Shown: one piece after another, positions 42,750-51,160 of the stretch
Position numbering within the stretch: position 1 is the first letter of the stretch
Layout: each line of letters opens with the position of its first letter
Source of the DNA: Actinophytocola xinjiangensis
GTDB taxonomy: Bacteria; Actinomycetota; Actinomycetes; Mycobacteriales; Pseudonocardiaceae
Reading direction: 5' to 3'
Assembly: GCF_001921215.1 (NCBI RefSeq)
Contig: NZ_MSIF01000010.1
Location: 186,001-250,000 of the forward strand
DNA: 64,000 bases
Position numbers and translations under genes: made by a program
The notes under the pieces: model-generated
What the model was told of the DNA's origin: nothing
Seen by the model: the letters and a program-made list of their open reading frames with translations, nothing else
Databases searched by the model: none

Positions 42750-44036
42750 ATGGGAGCGACGATCGCCGTGTTCACCCGGGACCTGCGGGTGCGGGACAAC
42801 CCGGTGCTCGCCGCCGCGTGCCGGGGTGCCGACCGGGTGGTGCCGCTGTTCGTGCGTGATCCCCGGGTGTTGTCCAGTGAGTTCTCCCTGGGGCGCAAGG
42901 ACTTCCTCGAAGAATGTCTGTCCAATGTGGACTCGTCGCTGCGGGCGCGGGGTGGTCGACTGGTCCTGCGTGACGGCGACCCGGTCGAGCAGATCGCCCG
43001 GGTGGCCGACGAGGTCGACGCGCGCCGCGTCCACCTGGCCGGCGACGTGTCCGCCTACGCGCGGCGCCGGGCCGACGCGCTGACCGACGCCCTGGGCCGC
43101 CGCGAACTGGTGATCCACGACGACGTGCACGCCGTCGTGCCGCCGGGGAGAGTACTGCCGGCCGGACGCGACCACTTCGCGGTCTTCGGGCCCTACTTCC
43201 GCCGCTGGCAGGAAGCCCCCACGCGCCGGGAAGTGCCGGCCCCACGCCGGATCGCCGTGCCCGAATCGGTGCGCTCGGCCCGGTGCGCCGCGCGCACCGG
43301 CGGCGAGACCGCCGCCCGCCGCCGACTGAGCGCCTGGGTCAACGGCGGCCTCGGCGACTACGCCGAGCACCACGACCTGCTGGCCGTCGACGGCACGTCC
43401 CGGCTCTCCCCGTACCTGCACCTGGGCTGCGTGTCCCCGCTCGAACTGGCGCGCCGCGCCGGCCCCGGCGCCTTCACGCGCCAACTCGCCTGGCGCGACT
43501 TCCACCTCCAGGTCCTCGCCGCCCGCCCGGACACCACCCACCGCGACTACCGGCCCCGGGGCGACCGCTGGCGCGAGGACCCCCAGGCGCTGCGGGCGTG
43601 GCAGGACGGCCTGACCGGCATCCCGATCGTCGACGCCGGCCTGCGTCAGCTGCGCACCGAGGGCTGGATGCACAACCGCGCGCGGCTGATCACCGCCAGC
43701 TTCCTCACCAAGACCCTCTACCTGGACTGGCGGGCCGGCGCGGCGCACTTCTTCCGCTGGCTGCTCGACGGCGACCTCGCCAACAACTGCCTGAACTGGC
43801 AGTGGGTCGCCGGAACCGGCACCGACACCCGCCCCAACCGCGTCCTCAACCCCCTGCGCCAGGCCGCCCGCTACGACCCGGACGGCGAGTACGTCCGCCG
43901 CCACGTCCCCGAGCTGTCCCACCTGCCGGCGTCGACGATCCACACCCCGTGGCGCCACCGCGGGCGGGTCGACTACCCGCCGCCGGTCGTCGACCTCGCC
44001 GAGGGCCGGGCCCGCTTCCTCGCCGCCCGGCGCTAG
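42750..44036 (+). CDS. phr: Deoxyribodipyrimidine photolyase
   Basis: The protein is about 428 residues long. The N-terminal antenna domain starts IAVFTRDLRVRDNPVL. The C-terminal FAD domain has SRLSPYLHLGCVSP, LAWRDFHLQ, GIPIVDAGLRQL, GWMHNRARL and the tryptophan-rich NNCLNWQWVAGTGTD. It repairs UV-made pyrimidine dimers using light. ATG 42750 fits the family start; in-frame ATGs at 42741 and 42699 are possible, and the last lies almost on the NsrR palindrome. Its stop codon shares the bases CTAG with the stop of the convergent CadD remnant. Confidence 0.93.
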   Translation: MGATIAVFTRDLRVRDNPVLAAACRGADRVVPLFVRDPRVLSSEFSLGRKDFLEECLSNVDSSLRARGGRLVLRDGDPVEQIARVADEVDARRVHLAGDVSAYARRRADALTDALGRRELVIHDDVHAVVPPGRVLPAGRDHFAVFGPYFRRWQEAPTRREVPAPRRIAVPESVRSARCAARTGGETAARRRLSAWVNGGLGDYAEHHDLLAVDGTSRLSPYLHLGCVSPLELARRAGPGAFTRQLAWRDFHLQVLAARPDTTHRDYRPRGDRWREDPQALRAWQDGLTGIPIVDAGLRQLRTEGWMHNRARLITASFLTKTLYLDWRAGAAHFFRWLLDGDLANNCLNWQWVAGTGTDTRPNRVLNPLRQAARYDPDGEYVRRHVPELSHLPASTIHTPWRHRGRVDYPPPVVDLAEGRARFLAARR

Positions 44037-44403
44037 CCGCCGACCAGGATCAGCACGCCGATCCCGATCAGCACCACGGGCAGCGCGACATGCCCCCACC
44101 GGCCAGCGCCGTGGCGACGACCGGCCGGGTGGCCAGGTACTTCCCCAGCGCGCACCACACGGCCACCAGCGCCAGGAACACCAGGACGTACCCGACCGTC
44201 CCCCCGGTCGTGAACACCGGTACGTACACGCCGACGTTGTCCCCGCCGTTGGCGAAGGTCACCGCCGCCACCGCCAGTACCGCCGGTCCGGCCGGGGCCG
44301 CCGGCTCGGGCCGCCCGTCCCGGCGTTCGCGCCAGGTCTGCCAGGCGGCGCGAACGCCCAGGGCCAGGGGAAGCAGGCCGAGGTAGGGGAGGGTTGGGTG
44401 CGG
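44033..44403 (-). pseudogene. Truncated, frameshifted CadD-type cadmium transporter remnant
   Basis: Reading down the minus strand from 44403 gives YLGLLPLALGVRAAW, then VAAVTFANGGDNVGVYVP and ALGKYLATRP, clear CadD-family segments. Near 44090-44100 the frame must shift by one base to reach GHVALPVVLIGIGVLIL and its stop at 44033. The first half of a normal 200-residue CadD is missing: an in-frame stop lies just upstream, and the next gene ends at 44416. It is therefore a decayed gene unless the frameshift is a sequencing error, and even then it would be 5'-truncated. Confidence 0.8.
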
Positions 44404-44415
44404 TGGAGTCTGCCC

Positions 44416-44832
44416 TCAGGCGGTGAGCAGGCCCAGGCCCAGGGTGACCACGCCGGCGGCCAGGGCCAGGGCGCCGAGCCACACCAGCGTGATCAGCCGG
44501 TTGGGTCGGGTGATCTCGCCCCGGCCCATGGACGAGAAGAAGAACCCGGCCGACATCAGAGCGGCCGCCGCCGGCGGGCCGGTCCTGGCGATCCAGCCGA
44601 GGGCGCCGTCGAGAGCGGCGGCGTCGGCCAGGACGAGGGTGATCAGGCTGAGGGTGACCAGCACGCCGGCGTGCGCGTGCCCGGCCCGGGCGAACGACTT
44701 CTGGAACGGCGTCATCGCCACCTTCCCCCGGACGATCCTGGTCATGAACCAGCCGCCGACCTCGATACCGACGATCGTCAGCAGGATCGCGCCGGCCAGG
44801 TAGCGCGACGGGTCACTGAGTGCGAGTTCCAT
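44416..44832 (-). CDS. Four-helix membrane protein of unknown function
   Basis: The 138-residue protein has four likely membrane segments: AGAILLTIVGIEVGGWFM, the region HAHAGVLVTLSLITLVLA, PPAAAALMSAGFFF and LVWLGALALAAGVVTLGL. A conserved-looking ARAGHAHAGV sits at the start of helix two. The ATG has GAGGAG five bases upstream. It is divergent from a TetR gene 62 bases away, which probably represses it. I do not recognise a function. Confidence 0.8.
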   Translation of the reverse strand: MELALSDPSRYLAGAILLTIVGIEVGGWFMTRIVRGKVAMTPFQKSFARAGHAHAGVLVTLSLITLVLADAAALDGALGWIARTGPPAAAALMSAGFFFSSMGRGEITRPNRLITLVWLGALALAAGVVTLGLGLLTA

Positions 44833-44861
44833 GTCCACTCCTCGGACATCAATAGAAACGA

Positions 44862-44882
44862 TGTTACGAAACACTGTTACGA
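44862..44882. promoter_or_regulatory. Direct repeat, putative TetR operator
   Basis: TGTTACGA occurs at 44862-44869 and again at 44875-44882, a 13-base period, inside the 62-base gap between the divergent membrane-protein and TetR genes. TACACT at 44883-44888 could be a -10 for a leaderless tetR transcript starting at its GTG. Confidence 0.5.
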
Positions 44883-44894
44883 TACACTTGTTCC

Positions 44895-45479
44895 GTGGCT
44901 CGACCCAAACTCCACGATGACGCCGTCCGCCTGAGGCTGCTGGACGCCGCCGCCGCGATCGTGTTCGACCAGGGCGTCGACGCCCTGAGCCTGCGCCGCG
45001 TGGCGGCCGACGCACACACCTCGACCACGGCCGTGTACTCCCTGTTCGGCAACAAGGCCGCCCTGCTCGCCGCCCTCTACCGCGAGGCGACGCGCCGCTT
45101 CGCCGCCCGCCTGGCCACCGTCGAACCCACCACCGACCCGGCCGACGACGTCCTGCGCCTTGGCCTGGCCTACCGCGACTACGCCCTCACCGACCCCCAC
45201 CTCTACGCGATCATGTTCTCGTTACGCACCGACGACCCCGACGACCCCGACGAGGAGGCGGCGAGCACCCTCCAGCCCCTGGTCGAGGCGATCCGCCGGG
45301 GCCAGACCGCCGGCCGGTTCGTCGACGTCGCGCCGGAACGGATCGCCCTCGCCTGCTGGGGTGTGGCCCACGGCCTGGTCTCCATCGAACTCACCGGCGC
45401 CGTCCCCCCGGGCCTCGACGTCGCCACCGACTACGAGCCCGCCCTGCGCGCCATGGTCACCGGCTGGCTGGCCCCATGA
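44895..45479 (+). CDS. TetR-family transcriptional regulator
   Basis: The 194-residue protein has the TetR helix-turn-helix near the N-terminus (LLDAAAAIVFDQGVDALSLR, then TTAVYSLFGNKAALLAALY) and a C-terminal helical domain of the WHG type (AYRDYALTDPHLYAIMF). It starts with GTG at 44895. A TTA codon is at 45222-45224. It is divergent from the four-helix membrane protein and overlaps the lipoprotein gene (ATGA), so it may be made together with it. The ligand is unknown. Confidence 0.92.
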   Translation: MARPKLHDDAVRLRLLDAAAAIVFDQGVDALSLRRVAADAHTSTTAVYSLFGNKAALLAALYREATRRFAARLATVEPTTDPADDVLRLGLAYRDYALTDPHLYAIMFSLRTDDPDDPDEEAASTLQPLVEAIRRGQTAGRFVDVAPERIALACWGVAHGLVSIELTGAVPPGLDVATDYEPALRAMVTGWLAP

Positions 45480-45823
45480 ACGTCAAGCGCGGTGGGCCGC
45501 TGGTCGTGGCGCTCCTGTTCGCCGCCGGCTGCACCAACTCGGTGACCCCCGACGTCGTCGAGGGTCGGGCGATGCCCAACGGCAACGGCACGGCGATCTC
45601 CTTCCACGACAGCGGAACCGAGTACGACGACAACAGCTTCGTGACCGCCGGCATCCCGTGGGCCGGCCCGGACGGCACCTGGCACGACGGCACCAACGGC
45701 ACCAACTGCGTCGGCACCGACACGACCGCCGCCACCCGCGTGCGACTGGGAATCATCTGGGTGGAACCCGTCGACGACGGTATCGGCGGGCAACGCCTGG
45801 CCTGGCTGGTGTGCCTGGAATAG
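45476..45823 (+). CDS. Small lipoprotein of unknown function
   Basis: The 115-residue protein starts MNVKRGGPLVVALLFAAGC, a lipoprotein signal with lipobox FAAGC. The mature part has two later cysteines (NCVG and WLVCLE) that may pair and is rich in Gly and Asp. It is exported and lipid-anchored; no family is recognised. The start overlaps the tetR stop. Confidence 0.75.
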   Translation: MNVKRGGPLVVALLFAAGCTNSVTPDVVEGRAMPNGNGTAISFHDSGTEYDDNSFVTAGIPWAGPDGTWHDGTNGTNCVGTDTTAATRVRLGIIWVEPVDDGIGGQRLAWLVCLE

Positions 45824-45912
45824 TCGACCCCACTTTTTTCGGCGAGCATGTCGAACCGTGTCCCCCCGCTCCGTCCCGGACACGACAACCGCGAAGCAAG
45901 GGAGACACGCAG

Positions 45913-46512
45913 ATGGGTACGAAGGTCACCGCCGGCGCCACCATGTCGCTCGACGGGTACATCGCCGGGCCGGGGGAGAGCGGGTTCGACGAGCTGTTCC
46001 AGTGGTACGGCAACGGTGAAGTCGAGGTGCCGTCCGCCAGCCCCCGGGTGCCGGGGCTGCGGCTCTGCGCCGCCAGCGCCGAGCTGGTCGGCCCGGAGTG
46101 GCGGGCCACCGGCGCCCTGCTCGTCGGCCGCTACCTCTACGACATGACCAACGCCTGGGACGGCCGTCACCCGATGGACGTCCCGGTCGTGGTGCTCACC
46201 CACCAGCGGCCGGCCGACCGGCCCACCGACGACGAGAACTTCGCGTTCGTCACCGACGGGATCGGCGCGGCCGTCGCGAAGGCCAAGGAGCTCGCCGGGG
46301 ACCGCAACGTCGGCGTGAACGGCGGCCAGATGGCCCGGCAGTGCCTGGAAGCCGGCCTGCTCGACGAGATCGGCGTCGACCTGGTCCCGGTGGTGCTCGG
46401 CGGCGGCAAGACCCTGTTCGGTGATCTCGCCGCGCCCGTCCGGTTCGACGGGCCGACCGTCACGGTGCAGGGCAACGGTGTCACCCACCTGAGGTACCGG
46501 GTTCGCTCTTGA
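45913..46512 (+). CDS. RibD C-terminal / dihydrofolate reductase-like protein
   Basis: The 199-residue protein starts GTKVTAGATMSLDGYIAG, the first strand and loop of the RibD/DHFR fold, followed by GALLVGRYLYDM, VVVLTHQRP and GGGKTLFGDL near the C-terminus. These proteins bind NADPH; many single-copy members have no proven substrate. The ATG at 45913 has GGAGA eight bases upstream; a much longer frame upstream is only an open reading of GC-rich DNA. It lies 89 bases after the lipoprotein gene. Confidence 0.88.
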   Translation: MGTKVTAGATMSLDGYIAGPGESGFDELFQWYGNGEVEVPSASPRVPGLRLCAASAELVGPEWRATGALLVGRYLYDMTNAWDGRHPMDVPVVVLTHQRPADRPTDDENFAFVTDGIGAAVAKAKELAGDRNVGVNGGQMARQCLEAGLLDEIGVDLVPVVLGGGKTLFGDLAAPVRFDGPTVTVQGNGVTHLRYRVRS

Positions 46513-46547
46513 CGGGTCTACGACAGTCATGACGGGTCTACGACAGT
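46510..46547. repeat. 20-bp-period tandem repeat ahead of protease locus
   Basis: TGACGGGTCTACGACAGT occurs at 46510-46527 and 46530-46547, exactly, with two bases between copies. A third partial GACGGGG follows at 46548. The first copy overlaps the stop codon of the reductase-like gene. The array lies about 60 bases upstream of the next possible gene start and may be an activator site. Confidence 0.7.
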
Positions 46548-46609
46548 GACGGGGAGTGGACACCGTCAGGTCTTGAGTGGAATGTCGCGCGCTTCCTAGC
46601 GTTCTGCCC

Positions 46610-46768
46610 GTGACCGAGCAGACGCCCGCCCCGGAGCCGGAACCCGGGCCAGGGGAGCAGCCACCCGTCGAGCCGGCCGTCGAGCCGGACCAGGAGGACG
46701 TCCCCGGCCCGTGGACCTGGCGGCTGGCCGGGGCGGCGCGACCCACTCCGACCAGGAGGTCCAGTTGA
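46610..46768 (+). CDS. Possible small Pro/Glu-rich protein coupled to subtilase gene
   Basis: A GTG at 46610 opens a 52-residue frame: a run rich in Pro and Glu, then VPGPWTWRLAGAARPTP. Its TGA overlaps the TTG start of the protease (TTGA). No ribosome site is seen before the GTG and no family is recognised. It could be a leader peptide for translational coupling or just an open frame. Confidence 0.35.
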   Translation: MTEQTPAPEPEPGPGEQPPVEPAVEPDQEDVPGPWTWRLAGAARPTPTRRSS

Positions 46769-49700
46769 GACGCCCGAGACCACCGATCCGCTGGTTCATC
46801 GTCCTCGTCGCGCTCGTGGCGCTGGTCGTGCCGACCCTGTCCGCCGCCCGGCCGGCGCCCGCCGCCGACGACAAGATCTCCCCCCAGCTGGTGGCGGCGC
46901 TCGACGCCGGCCCGGCCGACTTCTGGATCCGGTTCGACCGGGCCGACACCGACACCGCCGCCGCCCGCGCGATCACCGACTGGGTCGGCCGGGGCCAGCG
47001 CGTCGTCGACGGGCTGACCGACGCGGCCAAGACCTCCCAGGCCGCGGTGCGGCGGCTGCTGGACGCGCGGGGCGTGTCCTACCAGTCGTTCTGGGTGAGC
47101 AACGCGATCCTCGTGCGCGGCGGGACGATGGCCGCCGCCACCGACGTCGCCCGACTGGCCGGCGTGCTGGACCTGCGCGCGCCGCAGGTCTACGAGCGCC
47201 CGGCCCCGGTCACCTCGACGCCGGCGGCGGCCGTCGCCGACGGTGTCGAGTGGGGCGTGGCGAACATCAACGCCGATGACGTGTGGGCCGAGTTCGGCAC
47301 CCGGGGCGAGGGCGTGGTCGTCGGCAACATCGACACCGGCGTCCAGTACGACCACCCCGCGCTGGTCGCCTCCTACCGGGGCAACAACGGCGACGGCACC
47401 TTCACCCACGACTACAACTGGCTCGACACCTCCGGCCAGTGCGCCGGCACCCCGTGCGACGCCGACGCCAACGGCTCGCACGGCACCCACACCATGGGCA
47501 CCATGGTCGGCTCCGACGGCCCCGGCAACCAGATCGGGGTGGCGCCGGGCGCGCGGTGGATCGCCGCCAACGGCTGCGCGGTGTGCTCGGACGTCGACCT
47601 GGTCGAGTCGGCCCAGTGGATGCTCGCGCCGACCGACGCCGACGGCGGCAACCCCGACGTCGCCAAGCGCCCGCACGTCATCAACAACTCGCTGGGCAGC
47701 CGTTCCCCCTCCGACGACCCGTTCCTGGAGGACGTCCTGACCGCCTGGGCCGACGCCGGGATCTTCGGCGTGTGGGCCAACGGCAACCTCGGCCCCAGCT
47801 GCCGGACCAGCAGCTCACCGGGCAGCCGCACCATCAACTACTCGGTCGGCGCCTACGACGAGGACAACGTCGTCGCCTCGTTCTCCAGCCGGGGCCCCGG
47901 CCAGGACGGCGAGACCAAGCCGAACATCGCCGCGCCGGGCGTGGCGGTGCGCTCGGCCTCGCAGGGCAACCTGTACCGGCTGATGTCGGGCACCTCGATG
48001 GCCACCCCGCACGTCACCGGCGCCGTCGCGCTGCTGTGGTCGGCCGACCCGACCCTGGTCGGGGACGTCGCCGGCACCCGCGCGCTGCTCGACCTGTCCG
48101 CCGTGGACACCGCCGACCCGTCGTGCGGCGGCCCGGCCGGTGACAACAACAGCTACGGCGAGGGCCGTCTGGACGCGCTGGCCCTGCTGCGCGCCAGCGA
48201 CGCCGGCGGCACCGGCACCCTGACCGGCACGGTCACCGACGCCGCCACCGGCGACCCGGTGTCCAACGCGACGGTCGCGGTGACCGGCCCGGTGGACCGG
48301 GAGACCACCACCGCGCCCGACGGCACCTACTCGCTGGTCCTGCTGCCCGGCGACTACCAGCTGACCGTCGACGCGTTCGGCCACGACCCGGTGACCAGGG
48401 CGGCGTCGATCACCGTCGGCGGCGTCACCACCGTCGACGTGCCGCTGACCGCCACCGACACGGTCACCGTCACCGGCTCGGTGCTCGACGGCTCCGGCCA
48501 CGGCTGGCCGCTGCACGCGCGGGTCGCGGTCGACGGCGCCCCCGACCGCACGGTGTTCTCCGACCCGTACACCGGCCGCTACCGGCTCGACCTGCCGGCC
48601 AACGCCGCCCACACGCTGCGGGTCACCGCCCAGTACCCCGGCTATCTGGTGTCCCAGCAGGTCGTGCGGACCGGCGTCACCGACGTCGAGCGGGACGTCG
48701 AGGTCGCGGTGGACGCGCAGGCCTGCGCGGCGCCCGGCTACGACTGGGCGGTGCGCGGCACCCGCACGCATTTCGACGAGCCGACCGCCCCCGAGGGCTG
48801 GACGGTGACCGACAACAACGGCAACGGCGGCGTGTGGGCGTTCGACGACCCGGGCGCCCAGACCAACCGCACCGGCGGGTCCGGCGGCTTCGCCATCCTC
48901 GACGGCACCTACTACCTGCCCAAGCAGACCCGCTGGGACTCGACGCTGACGTCCCCGGTGGCCGACCTGTCCGACGAGCCGGCGCCGGCGCTTGACCTCA
49001 ACGTCGACTACACCTCGCACAGCCCGGGGCACGCCACCGGCGAGATCGACCTGTCCCTGGACGGCGGCGCGACCTGGGAGAACGTGTGGCGCCGGCTGAC
49101 CGGCGGGCAGCGGCACATGCCGCTGCACGTGGACCTGCCGCAGGCGGCGAACCAGCCGCAGGTCCAGGTCCGCTTCCGCTACACGACGATGAACACCGGC
49201 TGGTGGCAGATCGACGACGTGGTGCTGGGCCGGGAGTACTGCGCGCCGGTGCGCGGCGGGCTGGTCGCCGGCCAGGTGACCGACGACAACACCGAGGCGT
49301 ACCTGGCGGGCGCGCGCGTCACCGCCGCCGGTCTGCCGGCCCCGGTGACGTCGCGGGCCACGCCGGAGGACCCGACGCTGCCCGACGGCTACTACTGGCT
49401 GTTCGCGCCGAAGGGCGGTTCGGTCGAGGTGTCGGCCGCGCGGTCGAACTACGTGACCGACACCCGACAGGTCAACGTCGCCCCGAACTGGGTGACCCGG
49501 CAGGACTTCGTGCTGCGGGCCGGATACCTGGTGGCCAGCACGACCGACGTGACCAGCACCCAACGCCTGGGCGCGACGACGACGAAGAACGTGCGGTTCA
49601 CCAACGAGGGCGCCGCCCCGGTCGAGGTGACCCTGCACGAGGACGGCGGCAACGCCACCATCCTGCGCGCCGGCGGCCCGGCGGTGAACCGGGTCCCGGC

Positions 49701-51111
49701 GGCCACCACCCCGCGCCGCGACACCGCCGCGCGCCGGGCGGCGCCGGCCGAGTCGACCGCCCCGGCGGCGGCGCCGTGGACGCCGATCGCGAACTATCCG
49801 CGTCCGGTCATGGACAACACCGCGGTCACCGGTGACGACGGCACGGTGTACTCGTTCGGTGGTGAGTTCACCAACGAGGTGTTCGCGTTCGACCCGGTGA
49901 CCGCCGCGTGGCGGCCCCGCGCGGCGATGGGCAGCGAGCGGCAGAAGCCGGCGGCGGCGTTCGTCGACGGGAAGGCGTACGTCACCGGCGGTTGGTGGGT
50001 CAACGGTGTTCCGGTGCCGGAAACGGAGATCTACCACCCCGGCACCGACACCTGGACCACCGGCGCGCCCGTGCCGCGTGCCATGGCCGGGTCCGGCGTC
50101 GGCGTGGTCGGCGGGTCGATGTACGTGATCGGCGGGTGCGACACCAGCGGCTGCGGCCACGACGACGCGTTCGCCTACGACACGGGAAATGACACGTGGC
50201 ACCAGATCGCCGACTACCCGGAGCCGGTGTCCTGGTCGTCCTGCGGCGGCATCGGCGGGAAGCTCTACTGTGCCGGCGGTGTCACGGAAGCCAACGGCGC
50301 CACCACGAACGCGTACGTGTACGACCCTCGTGGTGGCGCGTGGGCGCCGGTGGCGGACATGCCGCTGGACCTGTGGGGCTCGGCGTACGCGTCGGTCAAC
50401 GGTCGCCTGGTGGTGTCCGGCGGTTCGGTGAACGCCGGCCGCGCGATCACCAACGAGGGCGTGGCCTACGACCCGGCGTCCGACGCGTGGACCCCGATCC
50501 CGAACTCCAACGAGTCGGTCTACCGGGGTGGAAGTGCGTGCGGCCTGTACAAGATCGGCGGCGCGGTCGCCGGCTACTCGTCCATCCCACGCGGCGAAGT
50601 CCTTCCCGGGTACGGGAACTGCGGGGCGTCGGCCGAACTGCCGTGGCTGTCGGCGGACGTCGAGACGTTCACCCTGGCCCCCGGCGCCAGCGTCCGGGTG
50701 GCCCTCACCTTCGACACGACGGCCCCGTCCGTCGACCAACCCGGCACCTACACGGGAAGGGTCACGGTCGCCAACGACTCCCCGTACGCCGCCGGCCTGG
50801 ACGTGACCATGAACGTCCAACCCCCGAAGACGTGGGGCAAACTCACCGGCACCATCCACGGCCAACGCTGCGACGGCACCCTGATCCCCCTGGGCGGCGC
50901 CACAGTGGCCCTGGACTCCTGGGCCACCACCCACACCTTGCGCACCGACCGCGACGGCCGGTACGCGCTGTGGCTCGACAAACGCAACAACCCGGTGTCC
51001 ATGATCGTCGCCCTGGACGGCTGGCGCCCCAAGGCGGTCCCGACCATCCGTATCAGGGCAGGTGAGACCACGACCGTGAACCTGACCCTCACCACCCTGT
51101 CCACCTGCTGA
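46765..51111 (+). CDS. Secreted multidomain subtilisin-like serine protease with Kelch repeats
   Basis: The 1,448-residue protein has a signal peptide (IRWFIVLVALVALVVP, cut near PAPAAD), a propeptide and an S8 catalytic domain with Asp190 (NIDTGVQ), His239 (SHGTHTMG) and Ser411 (GTSMATPH). Then follow carboxypeptidase-regulatory-like beta domains (GTLTGTVTDAATGDPVSNA and similar), a jelly-roll region near ITDNNGNGG, a second regulatory repeat, about five Kelch repeats (VYSFGGEF, AYVTGGWW, MYVIGGCD, LYCAGGVT, LVVSGGSV) and a final beta domain. The layout resembles the bacillopeptidase F group but is longer. TTG at 46765 is the best start: AGGAGG lies five bases upstream. It probably degrades proteins outside the cell. 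Confidence 0.93.
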   Translation: MRRPRPPIRWFIVLVALVALVVPTLSAARPAPAADDKISPQLVAALDAGPADFWIRFDRADTDTAAARAITDWVGRGQRVVDGLTDAAKTSQAAVRRLLDARGVSYQSFWVSNAILVRGGTMAAATDVARLAGVLDLRAPQVYERPAPVTSTPAAAVADGVEWGVANINADDVWAEFGTRGEGVVVGNIDTGVQYDHPALVASYRGNNGDGTFTHDYNWLDTSGQCAGTPCDADANGSHGTHTMGTMVGSDGPGNQIGVAPGARWIAANGCAVCSDVDLVESAQWMLAPTDADGGNPDVAKRPHVINNSLGSRSPSDDPFLEDVLTAWADAGIFGVWANGNLGPSCRTSSSPGSRTINYSVGAYDEDNVVASFSSRGPGQDGETKPNIAAPGVAVRSASQGNLYRLMSGTSMATPHVTGAVALLWSADPTLVGDVAGTRALLDLSAVDTADPSCGGPAGDNNSYGEGRLDALALLRASDAGGTGTLTGTVTDAATGDPVSNATVAVTGPVDRETTTAPDGTYSLVLLPGDYQLTVDAFGHDPVTRAASITVGGVTTVDVPLTATDTVTVTGSVLDGSGHGWPLHARVAVDGAPDRTVFSDPYTGRYRLDLPANAAHTLRVTAQYPGYLVSQQVVRTGVTDVERDVEVAVDAQACAAPGYDWAVRGTRTHFDEPTAPEGWTVTDNNGNGGVWAFDDPGAQTNRTGGSGGFAILDGTYYLPKQTRWDSTLTSPVADLSDEPAPALDLNVDYTSHSPGHATGEIDLSLDGGATWENVWRRLTGGQRHMPLHVDLPQAANQPQVQVRFRYTTMNTGWWQIDDVVLGREYCAPVRGGLVAGQVTDDNTEAYLAGARVTAAGLPAPVTSRATPEDPTLPDGYYWLFAPKGGSVEVSAARSNYVTDTRQVNVAPNWVTRQDFVLRAGYLVASTTDVTSTQRLGATTTKNVRFTNEGAAPVEVTLHEDGGNATILRAGGPAVNRVPAATTPRRDTAARRAAPAESTAPAAAPWTPIANYPRPVMDNTAVTGDDGTVYSFGGEFTNEVFAFDPVTAAWRPRAAMGSERQKPAAAFVDGKAYVTGGWWVNGVPVPETEIYHPGTDTWTTGAPVPRAMAGSGVGVVGGSMYVIGGCDTSGCGHDDAFAYDTGNDTWHQIADYPEPVSWSSCGGIGGKLYCAGGVTEANGATTNAYVYDPRGGAWAPVADMPLDLWGSAYASVNGRLVVSGGSVNAGRAITNEGVAYDPASDAWTPIPNSNESVYRGGSACGLYKIGGAVAGYSSIPRGEVLPGYGNCGASAELPWLSADVETFTLAPGASVRVALTFDTTAPSVDQPGTYTGRVTVANDSPYAAGLDVTMNVQPPKTWGKLTGTIHGQRCDGTLIPLGGATVALDSWATTHTLRTDRDGRYALWLDKRNNPVSMIVALDGWRPKAVPTIRIRAGETTTVNLTLTTLSTC

Positions 51112-51121
51112 CCTACCGTCC

Positions 51122-51160
51122 CCGCCACCCGGCCGGTGCACGACACTGGCCGGGTGGCGG
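51122..51160. terminator. Strong hairpin after subtilase gene, overlapping S51 peptidase start
   Basis: CCGCCACCCGGCC (51122-51134) and GGCCGGGTGGCGG (51148-51160) form a perfect 13-bp stem with a 13-base loop, 10 bases after the protease stop. Both candidate GTG starts of the next gene (51136, 51154) lie inside it. Confidence 0.75.

Noticed and set aside
45160-45912. Longer frame upstream of the RibD-like gene
   Set aside because: It overlaps the tetR and lipoprotein genes, and the RibD fold starts at the ATG at 45913 behind a ribosome site.
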